Below are positions 45,051-51,542 of a stretch of DNA of 51,542 nucleotides, one piece after another; the first letter of the stretch is position 1, and each line of letters begins with the position of its first letter. Under the pieces are notes generated by a model that saw nothing but the letters and a program-made list of their open reading frames with translations, ran no database searches and was not told where the DNA came from. The translations under genes were made by a program, and so were the position numbers. Source of the stretch: a virus; IMG/VR virus record IMGVR_UViG_3300042891_001008, positions 1 to 51,542 of that record. One strand, given 5' to 3'.

Positions 45051-45975
45051 TAACAGACCTTTCACATATTATACTGGACCTACAGCAGCAGGAACTACTA
45101 AGTTAGGAGATATCACAATCGGTCAACCTACTGCTGGCTTCCTTTCTACTGAATCTGATTGGTGGGCAGGTCCAGATGAGTCTTTAGGTTATGTAGTTTG
45201 TTTAGTGAGTCCTAGATCTACACCGATTGGTGTTACTGCTAATATTGGATTCAAAAGATCAACAGCACTAACTGAATCTTCTTTTATTCAATTAGCTAAT
45301 TCAATAGCTTTACAAACATTCACCACAGGGAACGAAGCCGCTAATTGGTTAACTTCTAACGGATATTGGACTACTTGGGTAGTAACTGATTTGATTAGAT
45401 CCTCTTTAGGGTCTACTGCACAAGCACTCTACGATGGAGCTACTGCTGGTAATTTTATTTCTGTTACCTCTACTGAGTATAACAATGTAGTAAGTGCTTT
45501 AAGTGCAACGGTAAATGGAACCTCGGAATCTGATTTTTTAGGAAGTAGTGGAACACCATGGGGAGGTTCAATAGGTATGGTAAATCCCACCCAATCACCT
45601 TTGTCTAGTTCTTCTTATATTATCGGATTCTCGCATATCCCTAATTCCGTTGGTACTCATGCTATTTTTGTCAGTACTACTGGAGTAACAGGAACATATA
45701 ATAGAGTAGGTAATGCTGTAACAGGAGGAAGTAGTCAAACTAGAACTTATTGGATTAGAAAAGCTCCATCATCAACAATAGGAGCTACTGGACATGTTTC
45801 GATTTTATCTACGGTTTCTTTAATAACAAAAGGACCTGCAATAAATCCAACATATTATAGACCTAGTCTTAATATTAGTACAACATCGTTTGGACCTTTT
45901 GGCTTTAATACGTGGAGTTCTAATAACGCATTTCCAGCATTTCAATATATAACAACTAACAATAGACAATGGTAA
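45043..45975 (+). CDS. Modular surface protein 3: shared anchor module plus unrecognised domain
   Basis: Residues 5-120 are the shared module (YYTGPTAAGTTKLGDITIG, AGPDESLGYVV, NIGFKRSTALTESSFIQLAN, NGYWTTW). The remaining 190 residues (TSTEYNNVVSALSATVNG, SSSSYIIGFSHIP, GTYNRVGNAVTGGSSQ) are beta-rich and match no domain that I recognise. It is the only family member without a LamG or PA14 domain, so the C-terminus may be a new binding domain. Confidence 0.72.
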   Translation: MANNRPFTYYTGPTAAGTTKLGDITIGQPTAGFLSTESDWWAGPDESLGYVVCLVSPRSTPIGVTANIGFKRSTALTESSFIQLANSIALQTFTTGNEAANWLTSNGYWTTWVVTDLIRSSLGSTAQALYDGATAGNFISVTSTEYNNVVSALSATVNGTSESDFLGSSGTPWGGSIGMVNPTQSPLSSSSYIIGFSHIPNSVGTHAIFVSTTGVTGTYNRVGNAVTGGSSQTRTYWIRKAPSSTIGATGHVSILSTVSLITKGPAINPTYYRPSLNISTTSFGPFGFNTWSSNNAFPAFQYITTNNRQW

Positions 45976-45990
45976 AAATAAAATTTAGAA

Positions 45991-46848
45991 ATGCCAACTA
46001 TTAGACCTTTCGTTTATAATACAGGAGCAACTGTGTCAGGGACCGAAAAGGTCTCTAATATTACTGCCGGTTATCCTTCAGGAGGATTTCCTGGTAGTGG
46101 AGTTACTGGTTGGAGAAATGGTCCGGATGAAGATCTAGGTTATGTTATAGCTTACACCGATGCTGGTCCAAGAACAGCAGGAGGGGGAATTGAAAATGCT
46201 ACAGGGGTGTCAATAGGATTCAAAAGATCTATTGCTAAAACAGATGAATCTTTTTTATCTTTGGCTAATTCAATAGGTGCTACTACATTTGCAAATGTAT
46301 CATTAGCAAAAACCTGGTTAAATGCCAATGGATATTGGACTTCATTTCTTCCATATATTGCAGGTCTATATAAGACTACTTATTCAGGATATTATGCCGA
46401 TAATGTTAATTTCTTTGCGACTGCAACACCCCAAACGTTTGGGTCAAACCCAGCCACATCAGTACAAACAACTTCTATATCAGAGCCAGGTTCAGATGAT
46501 GGATCTCAATTCAGTTGTCAATGGTTGGGTTATTTCAAACCAACTACTACTGAAACTTACACATTTTTTACCTCATCTGACGATGCATCCTATATGTGGA
46601 TTGGAGCAACTGCTATATCAGGGTTTACTACAACAAACGCTATAGTTCAAAATGGAGGACTACATGGTGTTCAAGAGCAATCTGGGTCGATCGGATTGAC
46701 TGCTGGAATTTACTATCCAATAAGAATACAATTTGGCGAAAATTCAGGCGGTGATGTATTAACTTTTAATTATTCAACTCCTACTATAACAAAAACAACT
46801 AACGTAACTGGATTAGTCTTCTATAATCCATCTACAAATGGATTTTAA
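45991..46848 (+). CDS. Modular surface protein 4: shared anchor module plus PA14-like domain
   Basis: Residues 5-125 are the shared module (YNTGATVSGTEKVSNITAG, NGPDEDLGYVIAY, IGFKRSIAKTDESFLSLAN, NGYWTSF). The C-terminal region from about 160 has the PA14 pattern: SCQWLGYFKPTTTETYTFF, SSDDASYMWIG, then GIYYPIRIQFGEN and a final strand. PA14 domains bind carbohydrate in adhesins, glycosidases and toxins. It completes the four-member set. Confidence 0.75.
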   Translation: MPTIRPFVYNTGATVSGTEKVSNITAGYPSGGFPGSGVTGWRNGPDEDLGYVIAYTDAGPRTAGGGIENATGVSIGFKRSIAKTDESFLSLANSIGATTFANVSLAKTWLNANGYWTSFLPYIAGLYKTTYSGYYADNVNFFATATPQTFGSNPATSVQTTSISEPGSDDGSQFSCQWLGYFKPTTTETYTFFTSSDDASYMWIGATAISGFTTTNAIVQNGGLHGVQEQSGSIGLTAGIYYPIRIQFGENSGGDVLTFNYSTPTITKTTNVTGLVFYNPSTNGF

Positions 46849-46852
46849 TTAA

Positions 46853-46864
46853 GATACATATATT
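46853..46864 (+). promoter_or_regulatory. AT-rich leader, second copy
   Basis: gatacatatatt directly before the ATG at 46865 is 11 of 12 identical to gatagatatatt before the ATG at 40091. Both genes encode capsid-targeting-type N-termini with similar first codons. Confidence 0.35.
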
Positions 46865-47503
46865 ATGAAAAATATACCTACATTCGAAGAATTCCTTTTT
46901 GAAGGAGAAGGAAAAAAACCTGAAGACGGTAAGAAACCTAGAGTAGGTCATACTGTTAAAAGAAGAACATATAAAGACGATCCACCTGAAGAAGGACTTT
47001 ATTCAAAAGGTGGTAAATCAGCAATCAAAGGAACTGGATATGCTAATAAAGAAAAAGCAGAATTCACGGTAAAGAAATTAGATTGGTTGATGAGTAAAGG
47101 TGAGAGAGTTTGGGCAATGTCTATTGCTACAACGATGGAAACTAGAGCTAAAATCCACCCTAATCAAACTCCTGAAATGAGAGATGCTCAAAAGATTTTT
47201 AGAGAATGGATTGATAAAAACAAAATCAAAGAATCTGAAGAGGTTTCAGAAGAGAAGAAAAGCACAGGACTTTTCCATGGAGGTGATAAAGATGCCATAA
47301 AAGGAACCGGTTATGGATCTAAAGAAAAAGCTCTCGCAACAATAAAAATCATAGATGATCTAAAGAAAAAAGATCATAGACATGCAATGGCAATCGCTAC
47401 AACTATGATGAATAGAGCTGAGTATTCAGCAAATCAAACCGATGGTATGAAGGAAGCTATTCCTATTTTTAAAGAATGGATTGAGAAAAACAGAAAGACG
47501 TAA
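46865..47503 (+). CDS. Capsid-targeted protein with two tandem repeat domains (212 aa)
   Basis: The N-terminus (MKNIPTFEEFLFEGEG) matches the capsid-targeting pattern with an L-F-E cleavage site. Two copies of a domain of about 70 residues follow, near 50-125 and 135-212: SAIKGTGYANKEKAEFTVKK and DAIKGTGYGSKEKALATIKI start them, and KIFREWIDKN and PIFKEWIEKN end them. The first copy is preceded by a charged linker. The domain is not recognised. Its last base overlaps the next gene. Confidence 0.62.
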   Translation: MKNIPTFEEFLFEGEGKKPEDGKKPRVGHTVKRRTYKDDPPEEGLYSKGGKSAIKGTGYANKEKAEFTVKKLDWLMSKGERVWAMSIATTMETRAKIHPNQTPEMRDAQKIFREWIDKNKIKESEEVSEEKKSTGLFHGGDKDAIKGTGYGSKEKALATIKIIDDLKKKDHRHAMAIATTMMNRAEYSANQTDGMKEAIPIFKEWIEKNRKT

Positions 47504-47886
47504 TGAGCAATTATTCAAGAGATAGCTTCTTAAAATACGATCAATTCTTAGTTGAAACTGCTTCTACCAATAAGCATATTATGTTAGTTGAAAAGAAATG
47601 GAATAAATCCGTTGAATCTTCTCATTTAAAAGAAATGAATTATGATGATGATACGAAGATATTAGAAATAGAATTCAATAATGGATCTAAATATCGTTAT
47701 CAAGAAGTTCCAAAAAATGTTTATCGAGAACTTGCCGAAGAACAAAATATCCTCAGAAAAATAGGATCAGGCATTGTTAAAGGGGCTAAGAAACTTTTTG
47801 GTAAGCAAGTTGAAGAAGGAACTTACGGAACTAGATTCTGGGATCTTATTCGAAGAGGAGGTTACGAATATGAAAAAATCGCATAA
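47503..47886 (+). CDS. KTSC-domain protein with capsid-targeting-like start (127 aa)
   Basis: Residues about 1-20 (SFLKYDQFLVETAS) resemble a capsid-targeting segment with an L-V-E site. Residues 33-75 (SVESSHLKEMNYDDDTKIL, EFNNGSKYRYQEVPKNVY) are a KTSC domain, whose S-S-x-L-K and Y-x-Y-x-x-V-P motifs are visible. The end GGYEYEKIA is also typical of it. A basic helical insertion (IGSGIVKGAKKLFGK) separates the two parts. KTSC domains occur in phage and bacterial proteins; function poorly known. Confidence 0.65.
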   Translation: MSNYSRDSFLKYDQFLVETASTNKHIMLVEKKWNKSVESSHLKEMNYDDDTKILEIEFNNGSKYRYQEVPKNVYRELAEEQNILRKIGSGIVKGAKKLFGKQVEEGTYGTRFWDLIRRGGYEYEKIA

Positions 47887-48242
47887 TGGCTAAATTAAAT
47901 ACGAATCTAATTAACTTTGAAAGCTACCGTAATAATTACGACGAATTATTAGAAGACAAAGAAAATTACTTCATATTTGTAAGAGCATTAACAGAGAAAA
48001 ATTACAATCTGTTTAAGGATGTTATAAATCCGAAAGGATTAAAAAGGAGTTGGAAAGCTAATCATTTAGATCATAGGTATTCAATTTCACAAGGATTCAA
48101 AGATAAAGTGGATCCTTTTCTTATTTCACATCCATGTAATTTGCAAATGTTGAAGGCTCGGATAAATAAGAAGAAGAACGCTAAATGCGACATAACAATT
48201 GAAGAGTTACTCGAAGGAGTAAACAACTTTGGAGAATTATGA
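47886..48242 (+). CDS. HNH-like endonuclease or zinc-free nuclease-fold protein (118 aa)
   Basis: Residues 59-98 (NHLDHRYSISQGF, then DPFLISHPCNLQMLKARINKKKN) match the short stand-alone HNH-type proteins of T4-like phages, with Asp62-His63, an HPCN helix start (Asn85) and Asn94/98. The pattern DH-x-x-S-I ... I-x-H-x-x-N-L-x-M supports the fold. It lacks CxxC zinc knuckles. It may be a homing nuclease or a DNA-binding relative. The stop overlaps the Rieske gene start by 4 bp (ATGA). Confidence 0.55.
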   Translation: MAKLNTNLINFESYRNNYDELLEDKENYFIFVRALTEKNYNLFKDVINPKGLKRSWKANHLDHRYSISQGFKDKVDPFLISHPCNLQMLKARINKKKNAKCDITIEELLEGVNNFGEL

Positions 48243-49312
48243 CAAATACAAAACATACGCCTAATATTGAGGATTATTTCGATCCGAAAATACAAGCAAA
48301 AGAGATCGAACGTTTATTTAATGATGTTCGATACACAGGTCACCAATTGATGGTACCAAACGATAATGATTATTACGTAGTTCCAAACACTAATAATCGT
48401 TGGACTTTGTTTAATCGAGGAGGTGAGCTATCATTACAGTCTAATGTTTGTCTTCATAGACAATCTAAACTGTTAGATGGGAGAGGAAATAAGAAGCTAA
48501 TTTCTTGTAGAGTTCATTGTTGGACCTATGACAAGGAGGGACAACTTAAAACTTCTCCACATTTTAGAGATAAGTTAGTTGGTGAATTAAGTAAGTTAAA
48601 AGTAAGTAATTGGAATGGTTTACTGTTCGAAGGTAGAACGCCAAATTTTGATCTTAAATCTTGTGGTATCGATGACCACATTAAATTCGATGATTATTTC
48701 TATCATAGCACAGAAACTACAGAGTACGGATATAATTGGAAAACCTTCGTTGAGGTGTATCTTGAAAACTATCATGTTTTCTCAATGCATCCAGGTTTAA
48801 GGAATTTCGTAACTCCGTCCGATTTGGAATGGCATTTTGGTGAAGATTATTCAGTGCAAAAAGTAGGGCTTGGATCTAATTTAAGTCTTGCGGGTTCTGA
48901 AAACTATCGACAATGGCAAGAAGCTGTACAAAAAGTACATGGAGAAGAGCTTCCTAGATATGGTGCAATATGGATCTACATCTACCCTAACATTATGGTA
49001 GAGTGGTATCCTCATACGATGGCGATAAGTACGATATATCCGGTGGAACCACAGAAATGTGTAAACCACGTAGAATATTATTACAACAAAGACATCTATG
49101 AAAACTTTCCGGAGTATTACGAAGCTATTCAGAAAATATATTCTGAAACAGCAGCCGAAGATGAAGAAGCATGTTTGCTCCTCGACCGAGGACGTTCATC
49201 TCTTTATCTGAACGGTGAAAATGAAAAGGGTCCTTGTGATCCATTCCTAGAGGCCGGAGTGCAAAAGTTCTATGAATATTTGCACTCTCGGATGGCTAGT
49301 GAAAACTTTTAG
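48239..49312 (+). CDS. Rieske non-heme iron oxygenase alpha-subunit-like protein
   Basis: Both metal centres are visible. The Rieske [2Fe-2S] ligands are Cys71-x-His73 (NVCLHR) and Cys90-x2-His93 (SCRVHCW), spaced as in ring-hydroxylating and choline monooxygenase-type enzymes. The mononuclear iron site is His179 and His184 in LENYHVFSMHPGL, preceded by NWKTF at 167-171, with a carboxylate (Asp308 or nearby Glu) in AAEDEEACLLLDRG. The length of 357 is normal. These enzymes use O2 and electrons from a reductase to hydroxylate or demethylate small molecules. No reductase or ferredoxin lies in the window. The substrate is unknown. Confidence 0.85.
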   Translation: MTNTKHTPNIEDYFDPKIQAKEIERLFNDVRYTGHQLMVPNDNDYYVVPNTNNRWTLFNRGGELSLQSNVCLHRQSKLLDGRGNKKLISCRVHCWTYDKEGQLKTSPHFRDKLVGELSKLKVSNWNGLLFEGRTPNFDLKSCGIDDHIKFDDYFYHSTETTEYGYNWKTFVEVYLENYHVFSMHPGLRNFVTPSDLEWHFGEDYSVQKVGLGSNLSLAGSENYRQWQEAVQKVHGEELPRYGAIWIYIYPNIMVEWYPHTMAISTIYPVEPQKCVNHVEYYYNKDIYENFPEYYEAIQKIYSETAAEDEEACLLLDRGRSSLYLNGENEKGPCDPFLEAGVQKFYEYLHSRMASENF

Positions 49313-49313
49313 A

Positions 49314-49364
49314 GATATATAACATATAATTTAAGTAAATAAACGTAAATAAGTAAGTAAGTAA
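49314..49364 (+). promoter_or_regulatory. Leader of the glycosyltransferase gene with candidate promoter core
   Basis: gatatataac (49314-49323) shares the ATATATAA core with the candidate promoters at 3927 and 10604. The following leader aacgtaaataagtaagtaagtaa runs into the ATG at 49365 (written in two parts: AACGTAAAT then AAGTAAGTAAGTAA). A related AACGTAAAT ... AAGTAAGTAA leader precedes the gp32 gene. Confidence 0.35.
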
Positions 49365-50237
49365 ATGCAAATTGGTCAATCAAAAATTGAACATCCTATT
49401 AAATGCTTTATCACTTTCGGAAATGATCTTTTCAAGAATCAAAGAGAAAGATTAAGAAAACAAGCACAAGATACAGGATGGTTTGATAGAATTATTATAG
49501 AATCGCCAGAAACGATTCAAAATTTCCTTGCCCTCCACGATGATTTCGTAAAGAATAATAAGAGAGGTTATGGCTACTGGATTTGGAAGCCGTATATCAT
49601 TCTTAGACAACTTAATGAAATGAACGATGGAGATTTTTTGTTTTATACCGATTCGGGATCTACAATAGTTCCTCATATGAAACATAAACTTGATGCATAT
49701 ATCAAGGCAATGGAGGAATCGGATAGACCAGTTATGACTTTTTGTGGATCCGGTTATCCTGGATATCCAGAAAAGAAATTTCAAAAAATGAAACTCTTAA
49801 AAAGGTTTGTTTCTGATGGAAAAACCTTAGATCAAAATCCAGAATTTATGGATTCTCCTCAAATCGAAAGTGGAGTTTTTATGTGTCGAAAGACTAATTT
49901 TTCAGTTGAATTTGTCCAATTATGGTTAAACCTAGTATTGGAAAATAATTACAATCTCGTTAACGACGAAGATGATTTTCAACAAGATGAAAATTTTATA
50001 GATCATAGACACGATCAATCAATCTTAAGTATCTTATGTAAGTTAAATAAAACTCCTATGTGGGTTGGTGAAGCTTATGGATTAGGACCTTTTTATTCAA
50101 GCAGATTAACTGATGAAGGACCTAGAGAATTTGCACCAGATAAATTCCGAGTAGAACCAGATTATGATCCAAACAAACATCATACTTGGGCTGATTGGTT
50201 AGCCGATCCAAATGTAAATAAATCTATAGTACCGTAA
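49365..50237 (+). CDS. Putative glycosyltransferase (GYWIWKP family)
   Basis: The segment RGYGYWIWKPYIILRQL (about 67-83), followed by NDGDFLFYTDSGS (about 87-99), is the signature of a GT-A-like family of sugar transferases found in bacterial polysaccharide loci. The Asp in YTDSG is the likely nucleotide-sugar or metal ligand. The 290-residue length is usual. A later DHRHDQSILSIL segment fits the family's acceptor side. It lies after the Rieske gene and before gp32. The acceptor (DNA, protein, or host glycan) is unknown. Confidence 0.7.
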   Translation: MQIGQSKIEHPIKCFITFGNDLFKNQRERLRKQAQDTGWFDRIIIESPETIQNFLALHDDFVKNNKRGYGYWIWKPYIILRQLNEMNDGDFLFYTDSGSTIVPHMKHKLDAYIKAMEESDRPVMTFCGSGYPGYPEKKFQKMKLLKRFVSDGKTLDQNPEFMDSPQIESGVFMCRKTNFSVEFVQLWLNLVLENNYNLVNDEDDFQQDENFIDHRHDQSILSILCKLNKTPMWVGEAYGLGPFYSSRLTDEGPREFAPDKFRVEPDYDPNKHHTWADWLADPNVNKSIVP

Positions 50238-50241
50238 AAAA

Positions 50242-50298
50242 ATGAGACGAGCTAAATGTATTGTAACTAAGAAGTTAAGGAAATCCGGAAATAATTAA
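50242..50298 (+). CDS. Possible 18-residue basic microprotein
   Basis: ATG at 50242 begins 18 codons (MRRAKCIVTKKLRKSGNN) ending TAA at 50296-50298, 4 bp after the glycosyltransferase stop, with an A-run leader. The Lys/Arg content is striking, but an ORF this short may be chance. Confidence 0.2.
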   Translation: MRRAKCIVTKKLRKSGNN

Positions 50299-50378
50299 TC
50301 ATTAGAAACTTTGTATTAGTAAGGATCATATTAAATAAACAACAAATAAATAACAACGTAAATTAAAAGTAAGTAAAA
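50299..50378 (+). promoter_or_regulatory. A-rich leader and likely promoter region of gp32
   Basis: This stretch before the gp32 start has aaactttgta near 50310, an approximate match to the Bacteroidota -7 element TAnnTTTG, and an A-rich leader with AACGTAAAT (50355-50363) and AAGTAAGTAA-like sequence before the ATG. No Shine-Dalgarno sequence is present. A strong unit is expected for a gene made in bulk. Confidence 0.3.
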
Positions 50379-51326
50379 ATGGAAAACAATTTCGACATCT
50401 TCAACCTGAGTCTTGATAATTTCAAGACCGAAGAAAAACAAAAATCAGGTGGATCTGACATCTATAAAACAGATCCTAAATTATCTAAAGATTCTATCTA
50501 CAGAGCAATCGTAAGGTTCATCCCGAACACCAAAAACCCTAAACAATCTATCGTTAAGAAATTCTCTTATTGGTTAGAAGACGCTGAAGGTAATGGATTC
50601 TATGCTGACTGTCCTTCGTCAATCAACGAAAAATCAGTTATCCAAGATACATTCTGGAAGTTATTCAAATCAGAATCAGCTTTTGATAAAAAACAAGCTG
50701 AAAGAATTAAACGTAAAGAGTATTACTACTCTTATGTAGAAATCATTAAGGATGCACAACGTCCTGAAATGGAAGGAACCGTTCAAATCTTACGTTACCC
50801 TAAAGCGGTTAAGAAATTAATCGATGCACAAATCTCTCCAGATTCTTCTGATATCGAATTAGGGGTTGATCCAACTAACATCTTCGACTTCTTCAATGGT
50901 AAAGACTTCTCTTTGAAAGTAACATTGAAAGGTGGATATTGGAATTATGACGAATGTAAATTCGCTGCTGCACAATCTCCAATTTCTGTCGGTGGTGTAA
51001 AAATGGAAAACAACGCTGAATGTCGACAAATGATCTTAGGTCTTTATGAAGGCATTCCTGAATTGGATGTCCACGCTTTCAAACCTTGGTCAGATGAAAT
51101 CAGAGACAGAGTACATGCTTATCTAGGTGACTTAACAGGAAATCCAGGTAAATCATACGCTTCTACAACTAATTATTCAAAAGTTGAAACTCCTGTTGCT
51201 TCGGCACCAGTTACTTCTCAACCTAAAAACGAAACTCCAATGGACTTAGGTCAAGCTTCTAATCAAGCTGCAACCTCTTCAGACGGAGATATCGAAGACT
51301 GGTTGAAAGAATTCGACATGAAATAA
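50379..51326 (+). CDS. 32: Single-stranded DNA-binding protein, gp32
   Basis: The 315-residue length, OB-fold centre and acidic tail are those of T4 gp32. PTNIFDFFNGKDFSLKVTLKGGYWNYDECKF (about 166-196, quoted here in parts as NIFDFFNGKDFSLKV and GGYWNYDECKF) matches the gp32 FEGxNFxLKV-GxxNYDxSxF region. The C-terminus (DGDIEDWLKEFDMK) is the acidic peptide that recruits replication partners. The Zn-binding His/Cys set of T4 gp32 is not conserved: only one Cys (79) lies in that segment. It covers ssDNA in replication and recombination. A terminator follows. Confidence 0.85.
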   Translation: MENNFDIFNLSLDNFKTEEKQKSGGSDIYKTDPKLSKDSIYRAIVRFIPNTKNPKQSIVKKFSYWLEDAEGNGFYADCPSSINEKSVIQDTFWKLFKSESAFDKKQAERIKRKEYYYSYVEIIKDAQRPEMEGTVQILRYPKAVKKLIDAQISPDSSDIELGVDPTNIFDFFNGKDFSLKVTLKGGYWNYDECKFAAAQSPISVGGVKMENNAECRQMILGLYEGIPELDVHAFKPWSDEIRDRVHAYLGDLTGNPGKSYASTTNYSKVETPVASAPVTSQPKNETPMDLGQASNQAATSSDGDIEDWLKEFDMK

Positions 51327-51340
51327 TTAAATCATAAAAC

Positions 51341-51374
51341 AAAAGAGCACTTTAGAAATAGAGTGCTCTTTTTT
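51341..51374 (+). terminator. Rho-independent terminator after gp32
   Basis: aaaagagcact (51341-51351) pairs with agtgctctttt (51362-51372) around a 10-nt loop, an 11-bp stem, and a T-run follows to 51374. It ends the gp32 transcript 15 bp after the stop and separates it from rmlA. Confidence 0.9.
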
Positions 51375-51384
51375 ATTTAAACAT

Positions 51385-51542
51385 ATGAAAGGAATCGTAT
51401 TAGCAGCCGGGAAAGGGACCCGACTTTATCCAATAACAATCCCAACAGTAAAACAATTAATGCCGGTTTATGACAAACCGATGATCTATTATCCGATTTC
51501 AGTTCTTATGTTAGCTGGAATCAAGGACATTCTCATTATTAC
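51385..51542 (+). CDS. rmlA: Glucose-1-phosphate thymidylyltransferase (RmlA), 3' end outside window
   Basis: ATG at 51385 opens a frame to the window end (52 full codons). It starts [16 protein letters not shown], the nucleotide-binding signature G-x-G-T-R-L-x-P of sugar nucleotidyltransferases, followed by [16 protein letters not shown], which is specific to RmlA. The enzyme makes dTDP-glucose, the first step to dTDP-rhamnose and related sugars. It follows the gp32 terminator, so it probably has its own promoter. Further rml genes may lie beyond the window. Confidence 0.9.
   Translation, partial: MKGIVLAAGKGTRLYPITIPTVKQLMPVYDKPMIYYPISVLMLAGIKDILII

Noticed and set aside
48239-49312. 2-oxoglutarate-dependent oxygenase, the usual phage iron oxygenase
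   Set aside because: The CxH and CxxH Rieske ligands and the H-x4-H iron motif identify a Rieske enzyme instead.
749-49784. Minus-strand ORFs (for example 5211-5498, 43482-43847, 49452-49784)
   Set aside because: All lie opposite well-supported plus-strand genes, show biased composition and no recognisable domain.

Overview
The window is a 51.5-kb segment of a T4-like contractile-tailed phage (myovirus) genome. It is AT-rich (about one third GC by eye), and every convincing gene lies on the + strand, packed with 1-16 bp gaps or short stop/start overlaps. Identifiable T4-type parts are a gp53-like wedge protein, a gp27-like hub, a gp5/gpV-like spike, gp25, a gp6/gpJ-like wedge protein, a large gp7/gpI-like wedge protein, a tube-fold protein and a gp32 single-stranded DNA-binding protein. 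The host is probably a member of the Bacteroidota. Start codons almost never have a Shine-Dalgarno sequence and instead follow A-rich leaders, the one secreted protein has a signal peptide of the type common in that phylum, and the phage carries its own four-domain ribosomal-S1-like protein. This host assignment is inference; no species can be named.

Layout. 2-1525: 3' part of a collagen-like fibre gene. 1560-3926: six small unrecognised genes. 3955-10602: baseplate hub and spike block. 10660-11853: S1-domain protein. 11892-31961: wedge block and very large baseplate or fibre proteins. 31977-38828: further fibre proteins, interrupted by a two-gene spanin-like lysis candidate (35551-36467). 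38832-41555: nucleotidyltransferase-fold protein, tube-fold protein, three small proteins with T4-type capsid-targeting N-termini, and a RuvC-like resolvase. 41677-46848: four paralogous proteins that share one N-terminal module of about 115 residues but carry different C-terminal domains (LamG, double LamG, unknown, PA14), interleaved with three tiny genes. 46865-47886: two more capsid-targeted proteins, one of them a KTSC-domain protein. 47886-50237: HNH-like protein, Rieske non-heme iron oxygenase and a glycosyltransferase. 50379-51326: gp32, followed by a clear terminator. 51385-end: start of rmlA (dTDP-glucose synthesis).

How the parts fit. Most of the window is late (virion) genes. The hub, spike and wedge proteins would assemble the baseplate. 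The fibre, LamG, PA14 and collagen-like proteins would form the adhesive surface. The proteins with cleavable capsid-targeting N-termini would be packed in the head with the DNA and injected. The S1 protein could steer host ribosomes to leaderless-like or A-rich phage messages. The Rieske oxygenase, glycosyltransferase and RmlA are unusual for a phage and may form a sugar or macromolecule modification module.

There is no gap longer than 300 bp. The largest are 50238-50378 (A-rich leader of gp32 and possibly an 18-codon ORF), 41556-41676 (nothing recognised) and 14033-14112 (nothing recognised). No tRNA, CRISPR array, insertion sequence or integrase was seen.
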